From NCBI RefSeq assembly GCF_031179145.1, contig NZ_JAPSIB010000005.1, positions 44,500 through 108,499 on the forward strand: a DNA stretch of 64,000 bases. The letters run 5' to 3'. Shown in pieces: positions 8,278 through 16,042 of this stretch. How positions within the stretch are numbered: the first letter of the stretch is position 1; each line of letters begins with the position of its first letter. Under the pieces are notes generated by a model that saw only the letters and a list, made by a program, of their open reading frames with translations, ran no database searches and had not been told where the DNA came from. The stretch comes from Brevibacterium sp. (GTDB lineage: Bacteria; Actinomycetota; Actinomycetes; Actinomycetales; Brevibacteriaceae). Both the position numbers and the translations under genes were made by a program.

Positions 8278-9270
8278 ATGAGTTCTCAAGTCCTCCCGTC
8301 CGCTGTGCTCGCACACCCGTTGCTCCGCATCGCTGCCGATATGTCCGCCATCGCCTGGAAGCAGATGGAGGAATGGGGCAGATCGCTGGGCTTCCGGTTC
8401 GACGTCGCTGTGGTCGACACCAAGACGTCAGCGAACGACCTGGTGACTCAGGCGGATGCTCAGATCGAATCCCTCGTCCGCGGTTACCTGGCCCATGTGC
8501 GCCCCGACGACGTCATCGTCGGAGAAGAGGGCGCCGAGGAGCTCGATCCGGTCGAGTTCTTCGACGAAGAGTTTCTGCGCTCCCTCAACTGCTACGACTC
8601 CGGCACCGGGGCACTGGTGCCTGTGCCCGTCGAAGACAGGGTGCCCGAGGTGGGGCTGGAGTGGCATGTCGATCCGATCGACGGAACCGTCAACTATGTG
8701 CGGGGGATTGAGTTCTACTGCTTCTCCGTGGGCGTCTGCCGTCCGGAACTTGCCGAGGTGGCAGGCTCTGGGGCGAGCTCCGACGGTGACCTCGGAAGCG
8801 GGGAGTGGCTGTTCGGTCTCGTTGCCTCGCCGGGGCTGAACGCGACCTGGCTGGCAGTCGCGGGCGCCGGCGCGTACAAATCCGAGGGACTGCTGACCGA
8901 TCACCCGAGCGGTGGACCGGTTGCGGCCAGGCGCCTGCACGGATCACCGGACGGCCTCTCGGGACGGATCCTCGCCACGGGCTTCGCGTATAAGGGTGAT
9001 ACGCGCGCGCCCCAGCTCGCGAAGCTCTATGACCTGATGACCGACTACGACGACATCCGCCGCTGCGGATCTGCCGCGATCGATCTCTGCATGGTCGCCG
9101 AAGGCAAGATCAACTGCTATGCCGAGCGTGGACTGGGCATCTATGACTACGCCGCGGGTGCCCTCATCGCCGAAGAGGCCGGCTCCCATGTGCGCCGAGG
9201 CGGAACCGGCGGTCCTACCGCAGCCGCGGACTCCGCGCAGGAGTTGGACCGCCTCATCGCCACGATCTGA
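8278..9270 (+). CDS. Inositol monophosphatase-family phosphatase
   Basis: The 330-residue protein carries the family metal-site motifs: VGEEGAEELDP (about 80-90, first Glu), DPIDGTVNYVRG (132-143) and a late GLGIYDYAAGALIAEEAG (about 285-302), in which the usual W-D-x-A-A-G is Y-D-Y-A-A-G with the catalytic Asp kept. ANDLVTQADAQIE near residue 45 is the typical early substrate-side motif. Members dephosphorylate inositol phosphate, histidinol phosphate, 3'-phosphoadenosine phosphate or fructose bisphosphate with magnesium. The acidic insert before DPIDGT makes the protein longer than the usual 260-270 residues. No histidine or inositol genes are adjacent, so the substrate is open. Confidence 0.88.
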   Translation: MSSQVLPSAVLAHPLLRIAADMSAIAWKQMEEWGRSLGFRFDVAVVDTKTSANDLVTQADAQIESLVRGYLAHVRPDDVIVGEEGAEELDPVEFFDEEFLRSLNCYDSGTGALVPVPVEDRVPEVGLEWHVDPIDGTVNYVRGIEFYCFSVGVCRPELAEVAGSGASSDGDLGSGEWLFGLVASPGLNATWLAVAGAGAYKSEGLLTDHPSGGPVAARRLHGSPDGLSGRILATGFAYKGDTRAPQLAKLYDLMTDYDDIRRCGSAAIDLCMVAEGKINCYAERGLGIYDYAAGALIAEEAGSHVRRGGTGGPTAAADSAQELDRLIATI

Positions 9271-9746
9271 GACTCAGAGTTTCTCCGCCCCGTTGAGGGC
9301 TCGAGTTCCCGCCGTCCGATCCCCTGACCCGTGGAGTCTTCTCCGACCGCTGAGGACTCGAGGTCCCGCGCAGCGTCGCCGGTCCCTCGCGTCTCGGCGC
9401 TCCCCCTCTTTCGACGACGCCGGTAATGCGGGGGCCGCTCGATTTCGGCTCACATTCGTCGTCACCAACTGTGGGCAGACCGTATCCGGGTCACCAGGCG
9501 TATCCGCCGGTTCATCGAACCAGGCACTCCAGCCCATCCCTCCAGGCCCTGCAGTAGGCGGTCCCACCAGGCCTGCAACGTGGTCGACCCCGCTTGTCAT
9601 GCCCTGCCCTACCCTGCCGCAACCTGCCGAGCGCGTAATCCTCATAACGAAACGTTCGTGTACCGTATTTCTGAAAGCTTAGGCTAAGCTAATCTCCAGA
9701 TGGCACACATCTGGCCCCAATCTTTTGCTGAAGGAAGTAGAACAAC
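9271..9746. other. 476-bp upstream region of the iron-uptake operon
   Basis: No coding frame here has support. The right-hand 70 bp is A+T-richer and contains the DtxR-like box and the AAGGAAG ribosome site (about 9732-9738) of the binding-protein gene. The remainder shows nothing I can name. Confidence 0.5.
9679..9697 (+). promoter_or_regulatory. Candidate DtxR/IdeR iron box
   Basis: TTAGGCTAAGCTAATCT plus two bases agrees at about 14 of 19 positions with the actinobacterial DtxR/IdeR consensus (TTAGGTTAGSCTAACCTAA, known from Corynebacterium and Mycobacterium). It lies 50 bp before the siderophore-binding-protein start, so iron-replete repression of the operon is expected. Confidence 0.65.
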
Positions 9747-10739
9747 ATGGTTTCGACACGTCTCCGCCTCGGTGCTGTTTTCGGCGTTCTGGCGCTGACC
9801 TTGGCCGGCTGCGGCTCTGCCGGTGACGAGGACAAGGCTGCAGCGGACAGTGCGGGAAGCACCGTCACTGTCACTGACAACAACGGTGAGCACACGATCC
9901 CCAGTCCGCCGAAGTCCGTGGTCGCCACCGACAATCGCACCTTCGAGACCTTGGACTCCTGGGGCATCAACCTCAGCGCCGCCGCTGTCGGTCTGATGCC
10001 GCAGGACCTCTCCTACACGAAGGACAAGTCGATCAAGGACCTCGGTTCGCACCGCGAGCCGGACCTGGAGCAGGTCGTCGCCGCAAAGCCGGACGTGATC
10101 GTCAATGGTCAGCGCTTCGCTCAGTTCCACGATCAGCTGGCGAAGCTCGCCCCCGAGGCCACAGTGCTCGAACTCGACCCTCGCGACGACAAGCCCTTCG
10201 ACGAGGAGCTCAAGCGCCAGACCACCGTCCTCGGTGAGGTGTTCGGCAAGCAGGATGAGGCGAAGAAGCTCGTCGATGACTTCGACGCCTCCGTCGCGCG
10301 GGCCAAGTCCGCGTACGACGGCAGTGACAAGACCATGGGTCTCATCACCTCGGCGGGCGACATCGGCTACGTCGCTCCCGTCAAGGGACGCACCATCGGA
10401 CCGGTGTTCGACATCCTCGATCTCAAGCCCGCTCTCGAGGTTCCCGAGGGCAGCGACGATGAGGCCGGCGACGACATCTCCGTCGAGGCCATCGCCAAGT
10501 CCAAGCCCGATCTCATGGTCGTGATGGACCGCGATGCGTCCTTCGCTCCCGAAGAGCGCGAGAAGGGCTCGGCTCCCGCCGCAGAGGTCATCGAGAAGTC
10601 CGAAGCGCTCAAGGACGTCCCCGCGGTCAAGGACGACAAGATCGTCTACTTCCCCGAAGACACCTACCTCAATGAAGGCATCCAGACCTACACCGAATTC
10701 TTCAACGACTTCGCCGACAAGCTCGAAGCCCAGAAGTAG
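9747..10739 (+). CDS. Siderophore ABC transporter substrate-binding lipoprotein
   Basis: The 330-residue protein has a lipoprotein signal (LALTLAGC, Cys about residue 25) and a FatB/CeuA-type periplasmic-binding fold: VTVTDNNGEHTIPSPPKSVVATD, LEQVVAAKPDVIVNGQRFA, a long middle helix and the C-terminal ALKDVPAVKDDKIVYFPEDTYLNEGIQTY. This subgroup delivers ferric catecholate or mixed siderophores to FecCD permeases. It is the first gene of a four-gene importer (two permeases, then the ATPase) and follows a DtxR-like box. The siderophore is unknown, and no siderophore synthesis genes are in the window. An AAGGAAG site precedes the ATG. Confidence 0.92.
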   Translation: MVSTRLRLGAVFGVLALTLAGCGSAGDEDKAAADSAGSTVTVTDNNGEHTIPSPPKSVVATDNRTFETLDSWGINLSAAAVGLMPQDLSYTKDKSIKDLGSHREPDLEQVVAAKPDVIVNGQRFAQFHDQLAKLAPEATVLELDPRDDKPFDEELKRQTTVLGEVFGKQDEAKKLVDDFDASVARAKSAYDGSDKTMGLITSAGDIGYVAPVKGRTIGPVFDILDLKPALEVPEGSDDEAGDDISVEAIAKSKPDLMVVMDRDASFAPEEREKGSAPAAEVIEKSEALKDVPAVKDDKIVYFPEDTYLNEGIQTYTEFFNDFADKLEAQK

Positions 10740-10840
10740 TTCGCCAGGTGGGCATGCTCCTCGGCTGAGGGGCTTCACCTTCACGGCGGTGGATGCTGCT
10801 CACGGCTCATCCACCGCCTTGTCACGATTGAGATCCCCGC

Positions 10841-11950
10841 ATGACCAGATCAGAGAACTCCGGCCGGACGCCGGGCCCCGACCTTGCCGAGGTGACCGGA
10901 CGTTCCGGTGCCGGCCTTGCCGAGGTGACCGGACCGAACAGCGATGCAACCGGATCGAGCCGCGGTGCGGCGCGTTCCTCGGGCAGTTCATCCGCCGAGA
11001 AGAGCGCGCTGTTCAGCTGGAAGCTCGTGCTGGCCGCCGCCGGTGTTCTCGCGCTCCTCGTTCTCTCCCTCTTCACCGGGGTCTATGACATCTTCGGCGC
11101 GGATGACGGCGCGGAGATGTTCCAGATCACGCGCGTGCCCCGCACGATTGCGCTGGTGCTCGCGGGTGCGGCGATGGCGATGTGCGGACTGGTCATGCAG
11201 CTGCTCACGCAGAACCGATTCGTCGAGCCGACGACGACGGGAACCACGGAATGGGCGGGCCTGGGTCTCATGCTCACCGTCATCCTCTACCCCGATGCCT
11301 CGATCCTGGCCCGCATGGTCGGCGCCATCATCGCCGCCTTCATCGGCACGCTCATCTTCTTCCTGTTCCTGCGGCGGGTCTCGCTCAAGTCCTCGCTGAT
11401 CGTGCCCATCGTCGGCATCATGCTCGGCGCCGTCGTCGGAGCGATCTCGACGTTCATCGCCGTGCAGACGGACATGCTGCAGAGCCTGGGGATCTGGTTC
11501 GCGGGCAGCTTCACCTCGATCCTGCGCGGCCAGTACGAAATCCTCTGGATCGTCGGCCTCGTCGTCATCGTGGTGTTCATCGTCGCCGACAGGTTCACCG
11601 TGGCGGGGCTGGGCAAGGAGATCGCCACCAATATCGGCCTCAACTACAACCAGGTCATCCTCATCGGGACCATCCTCGTGGCCGTCGCGACCGGTGTGGT
11701 GACCGTGGTCGTCGGCAACCTGCCGTTCCTCGGGCTCATCGTCCCGAATATCGTCTCGATGCTGCGCGGCGACGATCTGCGCAGCAATCTGCCGTGGGTG
11801 TGCCTGCTCGGCATCGCGATCGTCACCATCTGCGACATCGTCGGTCGGATCATCATCATGCCGTTCGAGGTCCCGGTGTCCCTCATCCTCGGGGTCGTCG
11901 GCGCGGCGGTGTTCATCCTGTTGCTGCTGCGGCAGCGGGGGAGGGGTTGA
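10841..11950 (+). CDS. FecCD-type siderophore permease 1
   Basis: This 369-residue integral membrane protein has about nine hydrophobic segments from residue 60 on, and family motifs RVPRTIALVLAGAAMAMCGLVMQ (first helices), TTGTTEWAGLGLM and the late VVGNLPFLGLIVPNIVSMLRGDDLR, which contains the ATPase-contacting loop. A soluble Gly/Ser/Arg-rich N-terminus of about 55 residues holds a small duplication (DLAEVTG, then GLAEVTG, encoded by near-identical 21-mers at about 10880-10935). It would form a heterodimer with the next permease. The start has only a weak ribosome site, so the disordered N-terminus may be shorter than given. Confidence 0.9.
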   Translation: MTRSENSGRTPGPDLAEVTGRSGAGLAEVTGPNSDATGSSRGAARSSGSSSAEKSALFSWKLVLAAAGVLALLVLSLFTGVYDIFGADDGAEMFQITRVPRTIALVLAGAAMAMCGLVMQLLTQNRFVEPTTTGTTEWAGLGLMLTVILYPDASILARMVGAIIAAFIGTLIFFLFLRRVSLKSSLIVPIVGIMLGAVVGAISTFIAVQTDMLQSLGIWFAGSFTSILRGQYEILWIVGLVVIVVFIVADRFTVAGLGKEIATNIGLNYNQVILIGTILVAVATGVVTVVVGNLPFLGLIVPNIVSMLRGDDLRSNLPWVCLLGIAIVTICDIVGRIIIMPFEVPVSLILGVVGAAVFILLLLRQRGRG

Positions 11951-11966
11951 GATGAAGGAGAACACC

Positions 11967-13091
11967 GTGACCACCTCGGCGAGCCCTATCGGCACTGACC
12001 CTGGCGCACCTGCGTCCAGCGCCGCCTCGACCCCGGGCACGACTGCGGTCGACACCACCTCGACGGACGCACCGGGGGCAGCATCGCCTCGGCGGCATTC
12101 GGGCCCGCTGGCGACCTCGCGTGCCAAGTGGCGGTACTGGTCGATCATGAGCGGCCTGAGCATCGCGGCCGTAGCGATCGCGTTCGGTCTCCTGGCCTGG
12201 GACAACCCGCTGCCGATCACCGACGAGGGATTCTGGCTCATCGCCGAGCTGCGGGCTCAGAACCTCATCGTCATCGCGATGGTCGCCCTCTGCCAGGCCT
12301 TCGCCACGGTCTCGTTCCAGACGGTGACGAACAATCGGATCATCACGCCCTCGATCATGGGATTCGAATCCCTCTACATCGCGATCCAGACCGGGGCGAT
12401 GTACTTCTTCGGCGTCACCGCGATCGCCGACCTCAAGGGACTGACTCCCTTCGCCATCCAGCTGGTGGTCATGGTGGGGCTCTCGCTCATGCTCTACGGC
12501 TGGCTGCTGTCGGGCAAGTACGCGAACATCGAGATCATGCTGCTCATCGGAGTGGTCATCGGCGGCGGCCTCGGCGCGGTGGCGACCTTCATGCAACGGA
12601 CCCTGACGCCGAGCGAGTTCGACGTGCTGTCCGCCCGGCTCTTCGGTTCGATCGCGAACTCCGACGCCGCGTATCTGCCTCTCGCCATTCCACTCTGTCT
12701 CATCGCCTGCACCCTGCTCTACGTCAGTTCCTCGCGGCTCAACGTGCTCGCGCTGGGCAAGGCAGCGACGGGCAACCTGGGTCTCAACCACAAGGTCGAG
12801 ACGATGAAGATCCTGTTCCTCGTCTCGATCCTCATGGCCGTGTCCGTGTCGATGATCGGGCCGATGATCTTCCTCGGCTTCCTCGTCGCGATGCTCTCCT
12901 ACCAGTTCGCCGACACCTACGACCACAAGTACGTGCTGCCGATGACCGGGCTCATCTCGTTCGTCGTCCTCGGCGGGGCGTACTTCATCATGAAGAACGT
13001 CTTCTACGCCGAAGGAGTGGTGTCGATCATCATCGAAGTCGTCGGCGGCGGGGCATTCCTCTTCGTCATTCTGAGAAAGGGTCGCCTGTGA
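11967..13091 (+). CDS. FecCD-type siderophore permease 2
   Basis: I use the GTG at 11967, six bases after AAGGAG; an upstream in-frame ATG at 11952 would place that ribosome site inside the gene. The 374-residue protein has a Thr/Ala/Ser-rich N-terminus (about 50 residues) and then multiple membrane segments, with the FecCD motifs VALCQAFATVSFQTVTNNRIITPSIMG and the coupling loop MIGPMIFLGFLVAMLSYQFADTYDHKYVLP. It starts 16 bases after permease 1 ends, and its stop overlaps the ATPase start (GTGA). It completes the membrane part of the importer. Confidence 0.92.
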   Translation: MTTSASPIGTDPGAPASSAASTPGTTAVDTTSTDAPGAASPRRHSGPLATSRAKWRYWSIMSGLSIAAVAIAFGLLAWDNPLPITDEGFWLIAELRAQNLIVIAMVALCQAFATVSFQTVTNNRIITPSIMGFESLYIAIQTGAMYFFGVTAIADLKGLTPFAIQLVVMVGLSLMLYGWLLSGKYANIEIMLLIGVVIGGGLGAVATFMQRTLTPSEFDVLSARLFGSIANSDAAYLPLAIPLCLIACTLLYVSSSRLNVLALGKAATGNLGLNHKVETMKILFLVSILMAVSVSMIGPMIFLGFLVAMLSYQFADTYDHKYVLPMTGLISFVVLGGAYFIMKNVFYAEGVVSIIIEVVGGGAFLFVILRKGRL

Positions 13092-13843
13092 TCACCCTGA
13101 GCGAAGTCCGCAAGAGCTACAGCGACGAAGTCGCCATCGGTCCGGTCGACCTGCAGATCCCGGCCGGGGGAGTGACCGCCCTCGTCGGGCCCAACGGGGC
13201 AGGGAAGTCGACGCTGCTGACGATGGTCGGCAGGCTGCTCGGCATCGACGAGGGCGCCATCGAGGTCGCCGGTTACGACGTGTCCTCGACCAAGTCGAAG
13301 GACCTCGCGAAGATCGTGTCGATCCTGCGGCAGGAGAACCACTTCATCACCCGGCTGACGATCCGCCAGCTCGTCGGCTTCGGCCGCTTCCCCTATTCGA
13401 AGGGGCGTCTGACCGCCGTCGACGAAGAGGTCATTTCGCAGGCCATCGACTTCCTCGAGCTTGGTGACCTGGAGAACCGCTTCATCGACGAGCTCTCCGG
13501 TGGGCAGCGCCAGCGCGCCTACGTGGCGATGGTGCTGGCGCAGGACACCGACTATGTGCTGCTCGACGAACCGCTGAACAACCTCGACATGAAGCACTCC
13601 GTGCAGATGATGCAGCACCTGCGCCGCGCCGCCGCCGAGATGGGCCGCACCGTCGTCATCGTCCTCCACGACATCAACTTCGCCGGCCACTACTCGGACC
13701 ACATCTGCGCCGTGAAGCAGGGGAAGGTCGTCGAGTTCGGCACTCCCGAGGAGATCATGAACGCCGAGGTGCTCACCCGCGTCTTCGACACCCCTGTCGA
13801 GGTCATCGACGGCCCCCGGGGTCGATTGGCCGTGTATTACTGA
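13088..13843 (+). CDS. Siderophore ABC transporter ATP-binding protein
   Basis: The 251-residue ATPase starts with GTG overlapping the permease stop; the longer frame upstream is only open by chance. It has Walker A GPNGAGKST (about 35-43), Q-loop ILRQENHF, signature LSGGQRQRAYVAMVLAQ and Walker B YVLLDEPLNNLD, then the H-loop VLHDINFAGHYSDHI. This is the FepC/FecE class that powers siderophore import. Last gene of the operon; downstream lie the 27-bp array and palindrome, which may end transcription. Confidence 0.95.
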   Translation: MITLSEVRKSYSDEVAIGPVDLQIPAGGVTALVGPNGAGKSTLLTMVGRLLGIDEGAIEVAGYDVSSTKSKDLAKIVSILRQENHFITRLTIRQLVGFGRFPYSKGRLTAVDEEVISQAIDFLELGDLENRFIDELSGGQRQRAYVAMVLAQDTDYVLLDEPLNNLDMKHSVQMMQHLRRAAAEMGRTVVIVLHDINFAGHYSDHICAVKQGKVVEFGTPEEIMNAEVLTRVFDTPVEVIDGPRGRLAVYY

Positions 13844-13846
13844 GGG

Positions 13847-14008
13847 GGTTTCGGCGCCGGCCGGGGCTCGCGTGGTTTCGGCGCCGGCTGGGGCTCGCGC
13901 GGTTTAGGCGCCGGCTGGGGCTCGCGCGGTTTAGGCGCCGGCCGGGGCTCGCGTGGTTTCGGCGCCGGCCGGGGCTCGCGCAGTTTCGGCGCCGGCTGGG
14001 GCTCGCGC
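13847..14008. repeat. Six 27-bp tandem repeats
   Basis: Six near-identical units begin every 27 bases from 13847, each built on GGTTTCGGCGCCGGC followed by a TGGGGCTCGCG half, with changes at only a few positions (C/A in the first half, C/T in the middle, C/T at the end). A partial seventh (GGTTT) runs into the palindrome. There are no spacers, so this is a minisatellite, not a CRISPR array. It lies between convergent genes. Confidence 0.95.
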
Positions 14009-14014
14009 GGTTTT

Positions 14015-14074
14015 CCATCAGTTCTGGAACCATACATCTGTTCCGGAACAGATGTATGGTTCCAGAACTGATGG
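14015..14074. repeat. Perfect 60-bp palindrome P1
   Basis: Two 30-base arms meet without a loop at 14044/14045; the centre reads ACATCTGTTCCGGAACAGATGT. All 30 positions pair. It lies between the convergent ATPase gene and the nuclease-like gene and could work as a bidirectional terminator, but lacks a U-tract. It shares its core with P2 (15296-15355) and P3 (40451-40508). Confidence 0.95.
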
Positions 14075-14107
14075 ACCTGGCAACGTCTTCACCTGCAGCT
14101 GACCACT

Positions 14108-15166
14108 TCATCGTGGTGATTCCCAGCGTCTCCTCAATTGAGGTGCCTGTGCGAAGAGCTTGGTGGCGAAAGCGTGCAGGTGGAGCAACTCCGAAAATCG
14201 GAACCGGATCACTGTGTATCCCAGTGCCAGCAGCCGGTTGTGCTGATAGGTCTGCTTGCTCATCTGCTCACGACCGACCTTGACGTACTTTTCAATCCCA
14301 TCGACCTCGATGATCGTGTTGGTCACGTGATCGATGAAATCGACGCGTGCAATGAGGCCAGCATGGTCGTAGATCTTCACCTGTTGGTCCAAGCCGGAGA
14401 TGCCGAGCGCATGAAGATTGAACGAGCAGTAGCTTTCCGCGATGCTCTCCGAGCGAGCATCGATGCAGTCTGCCATTCGGCGAGCCGTCGCACGACCCAC
14501 TGTTAGCCGTTCAATCACTGGGCGGAATTCGCTGTCGACACGGTTCCGGCTCTGCTCGACGAAAACCTCGGGGTAACCGTGCTTCAGCCATGGTGGATCA
14601 GTCGGGCCCAGAAGAGATCGTCGCAACACCCACTCCTGGGCAGCGAAACCCGCCTGCTGCCCCAGCTGTCGAGTCAGTTCGAGAGACGTGCGGACAGGGG
14701 TGGTCAAAGCCAATTCTCCCTGGCAGCAGGTATCGACGCCGTCGACCGCTCGTTTGGTTCGGGTGATCTCCGGGCTGCGAGAGTTGCTGGTCGGGTTGAT
14801 GACGGAGATCGGATGATCATTGGGGACCCCGAACAATGGAATGTGGTGGAGGACTGCTGCTGACACGCCCCAGAGCACGTCGTGCTCCCTGTAGTGGAGG
14901 TACGCGCTGATTCGCAGGCGATGGAGGAGGTCCTGGTACTTGTAGTCTGATTGGAGATCGCCGGCATTTCTCGAGCCATGCAGCGCGAGCCATTCCTTAT
15001 CGTCGACGAACGCCGCGAGTCGTCGATGTTGCTGCTGTTGGCATGACGAGATCACCGAGTATATTCCTGGGCTCAACTTCAGGACGCAGCAATTCAGCGC
15101 CTGCCTGATCGTGCGGGTCGATAGCCCTGCAGCGACGAAATCTCGGCGGGTGAAGAGATTGTACAT
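14108..15166 (-). CDS. AbiEi-like winged-helix plus DUF559 nuclease-like protein
   Basis: From the ATG at 15166 the protein has 352 residues. Its N-terminus (MYNLFTRRDFVAAGLSTRTI followed by a segment ending LKLSPGIYSVI) is the AbiEi-type antitoxin wing-helix often found in front of DUF559. The C-terminal about 80 residues carry the Vsr/PD-(D/E)xK-like DUF559 pattern: LIARVDFIDHVTNTIIEVDG, with the Asp and Glu-x-Asp in place, then HNRLLALGYTVIRFRFSEL. The frame is open up to a GTG at 15256 but neither start has a good ribosome site. Two 60-base stretches I counted are 45% and 53% G+C against 68% in one from gcvP, which suggests transfer. No AbiEii-type toxin partner is adjacent. It is enclosed by palindromes P1 and P2. 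Nuclease activity is possible but unproven. Confidence 0.75.
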   Translation of the reverse strand: MYNLFTRRDFVAAGLSTRTIRQALNCCVLKLSPGIYSVISSCQQQQHRRLAAFVDDKEWLALHGSRNAGDLQSDYKYQDLLHRLRISAYLHYREHDVLWGVSAAVLHHIPLFGVPNDHPISVINPTSNSRSPEITRTKRAVDGVDTCCQGELALTTPVRTSLELTRQLGQQAGFAAQEWVLRRSLLGPTDPPWLKHGYPEVFVEQSRNRVDSEFRPVIERLTVGRATARRMADCIDARSESIAESYCSFNLHALGISGLDQQVKIYDHAGLIARVDFIDHVTNTIIEVDGIEKYVKVGREQMSKQTYQHNRLLALGYTVIRFRFSELLHLHAFATKLFAQAPQLRRRWESPR

Positions 15167-15295
15167 ACGACCACAGTTGAAGATGCGGGCTGACTCGTCA
15201 ATGGGCAGTTTTCGGCCTGTGGACAGAGCCTCACCATCCACAGGCAATCCGAGCACGAGTGAGTTCGCGTTTCCGACCAGGCCGCAGCTATTGCT

Positions 15296-15355
15296 TCATC
15301 ACTTTTGGAACTATGCATCTGTTCCGGAACAGATGCATAGTTCCAAAAGTGATGA
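15296..15355. repeat. Perfect 60-bp palindrome P2
   Basis: Again two 30-base arms with no loop (centre at 15325/15326, core CATCTGTTCCGGAACAGATG). Compared with P1, five of the 30 arm positions differ and each change is mirrored in the other arm. It sits upstream of the nuclease-like gene and downstream of the membrane-protein gene. Confidence 0.95.
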
Positions 15356-15478
15356 GCCAGGTGCAGGATGAGCCAGGTGCAGGATGAGCCAGGTGCAGGA
15401 TGAGCCAGGTGCAGGATGAGCCAGGTGCAGGATGAGCCAGGTGCAGGATGAGCCAGGTGCAGGATGAGCCAGGTGCAA
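15351..15478. repeat. Eight 16-bp tandem repeats
   Basis: The unit GATGAGCCAGGTGCAG repeats eight times without spacers; only the last base of the last copy differs. The first copy overlaps the last five bases of palindrome P2. It ends eight bases before the stop codon of the membrane-protein gene at 15487. Confidence 0.97.
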
Positions 15479-15486
15479 CAGCTCCG

Positions 15487-15963
15487 CTACACCCCCGGCC
15501 GCACGGCCACCCATCGGCGCATACCGACGATGATGGCTGCTACCAGGCCCACGATGAGCAGGCCATCGGCGGCGATGTAGAGGTAGTGCCAACTCGAGCC
15601 GCCGTCATCGACTCCGGCGAGCACGGCGTCCGTGCGCATGTTGAGCAGCGGGCGAATGAACGTCACTTTGATTGCCAGCACCGCCATGAGTCCGAAGCTC
15701 AGTCCCCGGAACATCCTGCCGACCGAGTCCTTGAGGACCGCCCACAGCAGGATCACGGCAATGACGATCTCGACCCAGTTCATCGCAGTGAAGACCAGGC
15801 GACCGATGCCCAACCCGAGCGGGATCGTGATGCCCGGTGCCTGGAACTTCAACGGTGCTTCGATCAGGGAGATCCCGATGATGAGACCGAGCCAGATCGC
15901 CGGCAGGGCGAGGCGGAATCCGGCCGCCAACCGGGAGTCCCGAGTGTTGAAAACCTTAGCCAT
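15487..15963 (-). CDS. Four-helix integral membrane protein, unknown function
   Basis: This 158-residue protein begins MAKVFNTRDSRLAAGFRLAL. Four hydrophobic helices are visible: ALPAIWLGLIIGISLIEAP, LVFTAMNWVEIVIAVILLWA, LSFGLMAVLAIKVTFI and YLYIAADGLLIVGLVAAIIV. The motif SLIEAPLKF in the first loop recalls DUF4149-like or transmembrane heme-related proteins, but I cannot name a family with certainty. The stop codon is next to the 16-bp array and P2 follows, so the array and palindrome form the 3' region of this transcript. It is divergent from the amidohydrolase, 79 bp away. Confidence 0.75.
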   Translation of the reverse strand: MAKVFNTRDSRLAAGFRLALPAIWLGLIIGISLIEAPLKFQAPGITIPLGLGIGRLVFTAMNWVEIVIAVILLWAVLKDSVGRMFRGLSFGLMAVLAIKVTFIRPLLNMRTDAVLAGVDDGGSSWHYLYIAADGLLIVGLVAAIIVGMRRWVAVRPGV

Positions 15964-16042
15964 ACTTCGGATTCTACTCCCCGTAGAAACGGTGGGTGGG
16001 GCCGACCGAACCGCCGCCGAGGCGGGCCCTAGACTGGTGCCC

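Noticed and set aside
12128-13087. Upstream extension of the ATPase frame
   Set aside because: Out of phase with the permease gene that clearly occupies this DNA; the ATPase begins at the GTG at 13088 that overlaps the permease stop.
13847-14008. CRISPR array
   Set aside because: Units are contiguous with no spacers and no cas genes; it is a tandem repeat. The same applies to the 16-bp array at 15351-15478.
14108-15166. Complete AbiE toxin-antitoxin system
   Set aside because: Only an AbiEi-like N-terminal domain is present, fused to DUF559; there is no AbiEii nucleotidyltransferase next to it.
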